Source: an uncultured Clostridia bacterium (GTDB taxonomy: Bacteria; Bacillota; Clostridia; Christensenellales; Aristaeellaceae). From it: DNA of 17,565 nt. The first letter of the stretch is position 1. Each line of letters begins with the position of its first letter. The DNA is taken from contig CALGBY010000042.1 of NCBI GenBank assembly GCA_937886445.1, positions 1 to 17,565 on the forward strand, written 5' to 3'. The notes below the pieces were generated by a model. That model saw only the letters and a program-made list of their open reading frames with translations, was not told the DNA's origin and did not search any database. Position numbers and translations under genes: made by a program. Below, piece by piece: positions 11,842 through 17,565 of the stretch.

Positions 11842-13158
11842 ATGAAAACAGAGAAAAACAGATTTACCATTCAGTATGTATACCCTACGCAGGCGGTATC
11901 GGTGCTTATCGTAGTCATCGGTTTTCTTGTGGACGGTATAATGATCAATACTTTCCTGGGTGATACCGCTCAGGCTGCCTACGGCCTCACCGCGCCTTTG
12001 ACGATCGTTAACGCGGCGCTTTGCGGTTTGATCTCAAGCGGCGTTCAGGTGCTGATGGGCAGGAGCACGGGCGGAAATGATCCGGATGAAACAGACAGGA
12101 TCTATACGACCGCTGCTGTTTTCGGAGTGATCCTGTCCCTGTGCGTTGTCATTCCGGTTCTTATAATGCCGAAAAAAGCAGCAGTCCTGCTTGGCGCGAC
12201 AAATGATGAAATGATCCGGCTGACCGCCGAATACATTCAGATGATCGTGCTGTCCTTTCCTCTGATCATGGTCACATCGATGTTTCCGGCTCTCTTTACA
12301 CTGTCCGGAAGAAAAAAGACGCCCATGATATCCGCGATCCTTTTATGTATATCGGATATCGTATTGAATTATCTGAACATCAAGGTCATCCATTGGGGCA
12401 TGCGCGGAATGGCTTTGGCAACCGTCCTGTCATATGTGATCAGCTTCGCGCACTTTACGGCAGACAAAACGCTGGCGCCTGAAAGGATGTTCACATTCAG
12501 GCTCCGTACATTTGAACGGTCTCTTGTAAAAAAGCTGCTCCGGTACGGAAGCATGTATTTTGTTTACAAGATCTGTACAGCTCTCCTGTCTTTCGTTTTT
12601 ACAAAAAAGCTGTCTTCTATCGGAGACAGCTATCTTACCGCAAACGCGATACTGATCAATGTGGCCTTAGTTACAGAGGCGTTTACATCCGCGTCTAACA
12701 ATACGACTAATATGCTCTGCAGCTATTGGATCGGTAAAAAGGACAACGACGGGCTGAGAAAATTCATGTACCGCATGACAACGACCTCTGTGCTTATACA
12801 CATTTGTCTCGCGGCAATATGTATTTTGAGTGCCCGCGCTATCGTGGGAATATTCCATGTGGAGTCGGAGCAGACCTTTGAACTGGCTGTATCGGCTGTA
12901 TGCCTTTACTCTCTCTGTATGCCGGTCAATGCCGTAAACGGCATATACAGAGCTTATGATCTGTGTACGGACAGAAGAAGATCGGCATACATATTGACCG
13001 TCTTCAATTTTTTCATCATGCCTGTCGCCGCGATGCTCCTGATCGTGAGGTTATGTGAGCCGAAATACTTCTGGGCGGCGTATGCCGCCGGGCAGGGGCT
13101 GGTAACATTGGCCGTCACCGGAAAAATGCTGTCAAACTGGCGTGCACTGAAGAACTGA
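11842..13158 (+). CDS. MATE-family efflux transporter
   Basis: The 438-aa product is a multi-pass membrane protein with about 12 hydrophobic segments (VSVLIVVIGFLVDGIMI, AVFGVILSLCVVIPVLIM, and others). It has the MATE-type early segment AAYGLTAPLTIVNAALCGLISSGVQVLMGR and a second half repeating this layout (LTANAILINVALVTEAF). Such proteins export organic cations or drugs using Na+ or H+ gradients. The start ATG 11842 follows AAGGGCGA and lies 8 bp after the phosphatase fusion gene, so co-transcription is likely. The substrate is unknown. Confidence 0.88.
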   Translation: MKTEKNRFTIQYVYPTQAVSVLIVVIGFLVDGIMINTFLGDTAQAAYGLTAPLTIVNAALCGLISSGVQVLMGRSTGGNDPDETDRIYTTAAVFGVILSLCVVIPVLIMPKKAAVLLGATNDEMIRLTAEYIQMIVLSFPLIMVTSMFPALFTLSGRKKTPMISAILLCISDIVLNYLNIKVIHWGMRGMALATVLSYVISFAHFTADKTLAPERMFTFRLRTFERSLVKKLLRYGSMYFVYKICTALLSFVFTKKLSSIGDSYLTANAILINVALVTEAFTSASNNTTNMLCSYWIGKKDNDGLRKFMYRMTTTSVLIHICLAAICILSARAIVGIFHVESEQTFELAVSAVCLYSLCMPVNAVNGIYRAYDLCTDRRRSAYILTVFNFFIMPVAAMLLIVRLCEPKYFWAAYAAGQGLVTLAVTGKMLSNWRALKN

Positions 13159-13183
13159 AACGAAAAGAAAGAGTTATCGCTTT

Positions 13184-13221
13184 CCCCGAATCCCCCTCCC
13201 GACGGGGATCCGCATCCGGGG
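13184..13221 (+). repeat. GC-rich hairpin after the MATE gene
   Basis: CCCCGAAT (13184-13191) pairs with ATCCGGGG (13214-13221), one mismatch. An inner CCCC/GGGG pair lies in CCCCTCCCGACGGGGAT (13193-13209). No T-run follows, so it is not a standard intrinsic terminator, though it may slow transcription. The inner sequence recurs at 17321 beyond the DUF262 genes. Confidence 0.45.
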
Positions 13222-13333
13222 AAGAATACTTCAAGCCTTCAGCCGCATTTTCTGTGCTCGCTTCGGAAAAGACATTTCTGTCAGCGGGCCTTCATTGCTG
13301 CAATAGGGGTATTCAGCAGTGACAATATCCTGT

Positions 13334-13480
13334 TCAATACCCATCGCTCAGCAGGAAATCCGCCACATGCATGGTGATGATCCCTTCATGATTGCCGCCG
13401 GCGAACTCGTCTTTGCGCAGTATATATTTAGGATAGTTATCCCGTATCTGCAGCAAACGCTCATATTCGCGTTTCTTCAG
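13334..13480 (-). pseudogene. Truncated C-terminus of a DUF4143-type ATPase
   Basis: On the minus strand the frame ending at 13334-13336 reads KREYERLLQIRDNYPKYILR, then KDEFAGGNHEGIITMHVADF and LLSDGY. The pattern L..I.DNYPKY.L..DEF..GN.EGI..MH..DFLL is the C-terminal end of the AAA ATPase/DUF4143 proteins common in gut Bacteroidota and Clostridia. The frame closes at a TGA 13496-13498, so the ATPase domain and the start are gone. It is the only recognisable content of the 13159-13549 stretch apart from the hairpin, and suggests a deletion when the neighbouring module inserted. Confidence 0.65.
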
Positions 13481-13549
13481 GATTATTATGTACGATCAAT
13501 CATTTTCAAAATGTTTGCTTACGGCAATACTGAAGCAACGAATGCATGT

Positions 13550-13620
13550 TGCGGTTTATATCCGCAAAACTTTATACTTTTCCCATAAAATGCGGTTATA
13601 ATTTTCATGGATCATCCGCA
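13550..13620 (+). promoter_or_regulatory. Candidate promoter and operator for the DUF262 pair
   Basis: TATAAT (13597-13602) lies 120 bp before the DUF262 start, without a good -35. It is inside the second of two similar units: TGCGGTTTATA (13550) with CCGCA (13562-13566), and TGCGGTTATAA (13591) with CCGCA (13616-13620). The doubled TGCGG...CCGCA inverted repeats could bind a repressor over the -10. Confidence 0.4.
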
Positions 13621-13721
13621 ATGAAATAAATCAGTTTGACGATATTACAAATAAACACTAACACGAAGCCGGAACGGCTCTGTGCAGAATCAGAAAATAT
13701 ATTTGAACGGAGAATGATCGT

Positions 13722-15194
13722 ATGTCCGCAGGATTAACATTGGGAATCTCCAGTATCGGGGATCTGTTACTGAAAAACAAAATAACCACGTCAGAATCCG
13801 GCTTTGCAATCGACGGGGTGTCTATCAGAATTCCCGAATATCAGCGGCCCTACAAGTGGACAGCACACAATGCCAATCAATTGCTTGATGACATTGAAGA
13901 TGCCATGAACGACAATAAAGAGGTGTATCGCGTCGGTACGCTGATCCTTCACCATGATAAGGATAACTGCTACAACATCGTGGACGGACAACAGCGAACG
14001 ATCACATTTTCGCTGTTGCTGAAATGCCTGACAAATAACGCCATTCCGTTTTTGAATCAAAAGCTTTCCAACAACCCGTATAATGCACATAATGTGATCA
14101 ATAATTACAGAGCTCTGCAGAGACGCATCAGCAAGATTGAGGATGAAAGGATTCGCAGTGATCTTTGTGATTATATCATTCAAAAATGTCAGATGATCGT
14201 TTTGATCACGGATGATCTTTCTGAAGCCTTCCAGTTTTTTGATTCCCAGAATGCGAGAGGTAAAGCATTGTATCCGCATGATCTGCTAAAAGCCTATCAT
14301 CTTCGTGAAATGAACGACACGGATAGTACCGAAACAGAGCGGATCGTCAGGATCTGGGAGAACATGGATCAGAAGAAGCTTTCTTCTCTTTTCGGCGAAT
14401 ATCTCTACCGGTTAAAGGAATGGATCAAAGGGAATCATGCCTATGTTCTCAACGAGCACAATATCGACCTGTTCAAGGGTGTTACATCACGCGCGAACTA
14501 CCCTTATGCACAGTACTACAAGGGTGCATTTGCTTATGCCAGCGAAACCAATCATTCCTATCTGCCATTTGTGACAGGGATGCAGAGATTAAGTCCGTTC
14601 CAGATCAACGCGCCTATCATCGCCGGAAAAGCATTCTTCGAGTATACAAAACACTATTTCGATATTCTGTCTGATATCCAGAACAACGACAAATATGAAG
14701 GCTATTTTATCAATGACAATGAAATGGTCAAGACACTGGATCTGAGGAAATATAAAAACGGGATCGGCAACCGTATTACGCGTTTGTTGTTTGACACGGC
14801 GATCCTCCTGTATGTAGATCGTTTCTGCCCGGACCGGCCTTCCAGAACAGATTTGGATTATCTGGATCAATTCGTGGTATACGCCTTCATCTGGGCTTAT
14901 TCGATGCGTGCGCAATACTACAATGTAGGTTGGCAGGTGGCTCAGAATTATGTAATGGGAACGATCAGCAAGGAAGGGATCATCAACGGCTTCAACATTT
15001 ATAAATGTATCGCGGATGCAGATTCACCAAATGTGTTGCTTGGCCGATTGGCGGAAAAAATAATGCCGCTCAACAGCAGTGTCATCAAAGCGGACACCAA
15101 AGAAGTGGAAAAACAGGATGATGGTATCTATCAGAACTATCTCCATTTCTTTGTGAAGCATAAATTCTGGGAGGGAAATAATGGCAAAGAATAG
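13722..15194 (+). CDS. DUF262-only protein (GmrS/SspE N-terminal-like), first of a defence pair
   Basis: The 490-aa product starts at ATG 13722 after CGGAG. The DUF262 core is intact: IPEYQRPYKW (37-46), VGTLILHH (71-78), IVDGQQRTITF (86-96) and FFDSQNARGKALYPHDLLKAY (172-192). In GmrSD and SspE the DGQQR motif is needed for nucleotide hydrolysis and sensing. No DUF1524-like His-Me nuclease motif (EHxxPQ, late N...N) is visible in the remaining 300 residues, which are helical. It therefore probably lacks nuclease activity and may sense or regulate for the partner. It overlaps the next gene by 14 bp. Confidence 0.85.
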   Translation: MSAGLTLGISSIGDLLLKNKITTSESGFAIDGVSIRIPEYQRPYKWTAHNANQLLDDIEDAMNDNKEVYRVGTLILHHDKDNCYNIVDGQQRTITFSLLLKCLTNNAIPFLNQKLSNNPYNAHNVINNYRALQRRISKIEDERIRSDLCDYIIQKCQMIVLITDDLSEAFQFFDSQNARGKALYPHDLLKAYHLREMNDTDSTETERIVRIWENMDQKKLSSLFGEYLYRLKEWIKGNHAYVLNEHNIDLFKGVTSRANYPYAQYYKGAFAYASETNHSYLPFVTGMQRLSPFQINAPIIAGKAFFEYTKHYFDILSDIQNNDKYEGYFINDNEMVKTLDLRKYKNGIGNRITRLLFDTAILLYVDRFCPDRPSRTDLDYLDQFVVYAFIWAYSMRAQYYNVGWQVAQNYVMGTISKEGIINGFNIYKCIADADSPNVLLGRLAEKIMPLNSSVIKADTKEVEKQDDGIYQNYLHFFVKHKFWEGNNGKE

Positions 15195-17250
15195 TCTGCC
15201 GCTGAACGAAATATCCATCAGGGAATTGTATATGAGTGGGGAAAAAACGATTTACGAGATCCCGATCTATCAGCGGAATTACGCCTGGGAAAAGGATGAG
15301 ATCACAGCTCTGGTACAGGATATTTTTGACGCATGGAGAAAAAGCAGAGACAAGGGCACATCCAAAGTCTATTATATCGGGACGCTGGTCTCCTATCATA
15401 AAGGAGATAATGTTTTTGAGATCATAGACGGGCAGCAGCGTCTTACAACGATCTTCCTGATATTGATCGTACTGAAATGTATACTGACCAGTCACCTGAC
15501 TTATCGCGCCCGCAAAAAATCAGATGATACCATCAAGTATTTGCAGGACGGGAAAAATGAGGATGAAGAAAAAGATATCGGGATCATCAATGGATACCGG
15601 TACGCGGAAGCGGCTGTCAAGGAGATCGTTGGCCTTGATCTTTCAGGCTTTACCGAATATTTTCTGAACAATGTGCATATCATTCATTACAAAGTACCGA
15701 AAAGTATTGACCTGAATCACTATTTCGAGGTCATGAATTCCCGCGGGGAACAATTGGAAAAGCATGAGATTGTGAAAGCCCATCTCATGGAAAAGTTGGA
15801 TACAGACGAGGAAAGAAAACTCTTTCATTTGATCTGGGACAGTTGCAGCGAAATGAGTGTTTATATCCAGCAAAATCTTTCCGTGATCAAACCGGAAGCT
15901 GTGTTCGGTCATTCCTTATTTGATTTTCTCCCGGTGGATTTTGATTCCATGCTCCCGCTGCTTCAAAATGGATCAGAAGTTCAGAATGAGGATAAATCAA
16001 CGCTTTCGATTTTAGATCTGATTGATCCAAAGGATACAGTTATCCAGCTAACAAAACTGGAACTTGAAAAAGAGCGTAAGGATACATTTCAACCGATCAT
16101 TGACTTTCCGAATTTTCTGCTGATCGTTTTGAAAATCCTTCTGATAAAAAAGCCTGAATTTGACACTGCCGATTACATTTTGGACGATAAGGAATTGCTG
16201 AATGCCTTCACATTTGCGAGACTGACAGCGAATGAGGTAAAGCAATTCGGTTTCTGCCTTTTGAAATCAAGGTTCCTTTTAGACAATTATATTGTTCATC
16301 ATTCCAACGAAGAGGATACGCTTGAAAGCAACCCCTGGAAGCTGCAATGCTGGATCAAAGAAAAAACAAAGGAAGAAAGTAAAGAAAAAGGCAGGCTGAA
16401 AAACCTTGTCAGTGAAAACGATGAAGATTCCCTGCAAACTCGTATGGTACATCTGCTTTCCATGTTTGAAGTTTCCTTTACAGCAAAGCAAAGAAAGAAT
16501 TATTTATTCTATTGTCTGATGTATCTGATGGATCATAACAGAAATGACTACAGTGCATATACTGCTTTCGCTGAAGGCCTGGCAGATTGCTATTTCAGAT
16601 TGGTCTATCTTGACAGCAGCAAGCTGAACGCCATCAATACGCCATTGCCCGGCAGTTTTGATGAAGCCGTACTTGCCGGCCATACGCTTGCGGATTCCGT
16701 ATTGCCGGCTGCTACCGAAGAACAATTCATTTCCGTATATGGAAATGGTTCGGAAGCATCGCGCGGTGTTCCGTTATTTATCTTCAATTATCTGGATTAC
16801 AAGCTTTGGAAACTGTACGATTCGGAATTGCGCGGTAAAAACGCCAAAGAGGAAAGCCCCGTTCGGCGTACTTTCTTTGAAAAGCTCGGCTGCAGCGATT
16901 TTAGCCTGAGGAACTTTGACCAGTTCTATTTTTCCCGTACCAGACGAAGTCTGGAGCATTATTATCCGCAGGCGGAGGCGACCGGAACGGAGGACAGATT
17001 GGATCAGTCTCAAATCAATTGCTTTGGTAACTACGCAATGATCGGCAGCGATGCCAACAGTTCAGGATCAAACTGGATGCCTCTGACAAAACTGGATCAT
17101 TATCAGGATAAATCCGGAAAGATCCAGAAAATCAGCGTTGCCTCATTAAAACTGATGATCATGATGCAGATATGTCGAGATAAACAAGGTTGGAGCTTTG
17201 ATGAAATAAGTGAACACCAAAGCAAAATGATTAATATAATGATAAAGTGA
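15181..17250 (+). CDS. DUF262-DUF1524-like GmrSD-type restriction protein, second of a defence pair
   Basis: The 689-aa product starts at ATG 15181 after GGGAGG, inside the end of the first DUF262 gene. The DUF262 domain shows IPIYQRNYAW (27-36), YYIGTLVSYH (64-73), IIDGQQRLTTIF (81-92) and YFEVMNSRGEQLEKHEIVKAH (181-201). Near the C-terminus SLEHYYPQAE (His593) and INCFGNYAMIGSDANSSGSN (612-631) match the EHxxPQ and GNxxL...N..N signature of the DUF1524 His-Me-finger nuclease, as in GmrD and SspE. Established knowledge: such fusions cut or nick phage DNA, often guided by DNA modification. The nuclease domain is divergent (YY in place of I.) but the key residues are present. The function in this pair is inferred. 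Confidence 0.85.
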   Translation: MAKNSLPLNEISIRELYMSGEKTIYEIPIYQRNYAWEKDEITALVQDIFDAWRKSRDKGTSKVYYIGTLVSYHKGDNVFEIIDGQQRLTTIFLILIVLKCILTSHLTYRARKKSDDTIKYLQDGKNEDEEKDIGIINGYRYAEAAVKEIVGLDLSGFTEYFLNNVHIIHYKVPKSIDLNHYFEVMNSRGEQLEKHEIVKAHLMEKLDTDEERKLFHLIWDSCSEMSVYIQQNLSVIKPEAVFGHSLFDFLPVDFDSMLPLLQNGSEVQNEDKSTLSILDLIDPKDTVIQLTKLELEKERKDTFQPIIDFPNFLLIVLKILLIKKPEFDTADYILDDKELLNAFTFARLTANEVKQFGFCLLKSRFLLDNYIVHHSNEEDTLESNPWKLQCWIKEKTKEESKEKGRLKNLVSENDEDSLQTRMVHLLSMFEVSFTAKQRKNYLFYCLMYLMDHNRNDYSAYTAFAEGLADCYFRLVYLDSSKLNAINTPLPGSFDEAVLAGHTLADSVLPAATEEQFISVYGNGSEASRGVPLFIFNYLDYKLWKLYDSELRGKNAKEESPVRRTFFEKLGCSDFSLRNFDQFYFSRTRRSLEHYYPQAEATGTEDRLDQSQINCFGNYAMIGSDANSSGSNWMPLTKLDHYQDKSGKIQKISVASLKLMIMMQICRDKQGWSFDEISEHQSKMINIMIK

Positions 17251-17292
17251 ATGTGATGCAATATATGGCAGCGCATTTCCGGGCAATGGTGA

Positions 17293-17463
17293 ATGGTAAA
17301 GAAAGAGCAACATCAGCAAGCCCCTGCGGACGGGGATAGCATAACACAGAAAAACAAACGCCGGTCTTCTGGAACGGTCACGGTAAATGCTGCCGTTCGG
17401 AAAAAGATTGAAAGGATCAACGCGAAATGCTCGGCAAAACGAATGAGGGAAGTCCTGCTATAG
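17293..17463 (+). CDS. Possible small basic protein (56 aa)
   Basis: ATG 17293 to TAG 17461-17463 encodes a basic peptide (MVKKEQHQQAPADGDSITQK, then a Lys/Arg-rich half with SSGTVTVNAAVRKKIERINA). The ribosome binding site is poor. The second half could form a helix of a DNA-binding protein, or the frame may be a remnant. No family recognised. It contains the GC hairpin at 17321. Confidence 0.3.
   Translation: MVKKEQHQQAPADGDSITQKNKRRSSGTVTVNAAVRKKIERINAKCSAKRMREVLL
17321..17337 (+). repeat. GC hairpin similar to that before the DUF262 pair
   Basis: CCCCTGCGGACGGGGAT is identical at 15 of 17 positions to CCCCTCCCGACGGGGAT at 13193-13209. CCCC pairs with GGGG across a 7-nt loop. The two copies flank the DUF4143 remnant and the DUF262 pair. 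Confidence 0.4.
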
Positions 17464-17532
17464 ATATTAGGAACAGTCCAATTTATAAAGACCAACGGAT
17501 CCATTTTGAATGAATGAAACGAGGAATTAACT

Positions 17533-17565
17533 ATGCTTAATGTAAAAATACAAATACCTGATGAT
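17533..17565 (+). CDS. Start of an unidentified gene (partial)
   Basis: ATG 17533 follows GAGGAATTAACT, a good ribosome binding site, and opens MLNVKIQIPDD, which runs off the window. Eleven residues are too few for a family call. Confidence 0.45.
   Translation, partial: MLNVKIQIPDD

Noticed and set aside
13184..13221. Intrinsic terminator after the MATE gene
   Set aside because: The stem is strong, but no T-run follows on either strand.
13319..13588. 89-codon plus-strand frame
   Set aside because: It is antisense to the recognisable DUF4143 tail and has no ribosome binding site.

Overview
This window looks like chromosomal DNA of a gut-type Clostridia (Bacillota) that carries an integrated mobilizable element, followed by accessory cargo and a candidate defence locus. 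The evidence is the set of Gram-positive mobile-element families (MobV relaxase, CHC2 zinc-finger primase fragment, VapE-type helicase, large serine recombinase), the strong AGGAGG-like ribosome binding sites, and the family resemblance of the cargo genes. I cannot name a genus. No rRNA, tRNA or CRISPR array was seen.

Layout. Bases 2-64 are the last codons of an AraC-family regulator. Bases 65-920 hold a promoter-like site, a hairpin that can hide a ribosome binding site, and a broken sigma-70-like gene with two in-frame TAG codons. Bases 1005-1600 hold the most unusual structure: six consecutive promoter-like units in the same orientation. Each has a -10 element preceded by a block of 10-bp direct repeats, and the repeat sequence changes from unit to unit while the -10 and start region stay the same. 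An intrinsic terminator (1616-1647) separates the array from a small operon: a 48-aa ORF, a 102-aa ORF, a ParM-like actin ATPase and a ParR-like DNA-binding protein. The array is therefore a candidate multi-copy centromere/promoter (parC-like) region.

Bases 3572-4005 are non-coding and almost wholly hairpins; this is the candidate oriT. It leads into the MobV relaxase, a CHC2 primase-like protein and a VapE-like helicase, whose genes abut or overlap. An inverted set of GACTACA repeats follows (7406-7514), then a small ORF, a consensus promoter, and a large serine recombinase that most likely integrates and excises the element. The right end of the element is probably just after 9638; I could not define att sites.

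Beyond the recombinase are a VOC/glyoxalase-like gene, a probable remnant of another serine recombinase, a fusion of a YqeK-like HD hydrolase with a tyrosine phosphatase, and a MATE exporter (the last two probably one operon). A non-coding stretch (13159-13721) contains the tail of a DUF4143-type ATPase on the minus strand. A tightly coupled pair of DUF262 genes follows: the first has DUF262 only, the second has DUF262 plus a C-terminal DUF1524-like nuclease domain. By family this is a GmrSD/SspE-like modification-sensing defence module, here as an unusual two-gene version. The window ends in a possible small ORF and the first 11 codons of another gene.
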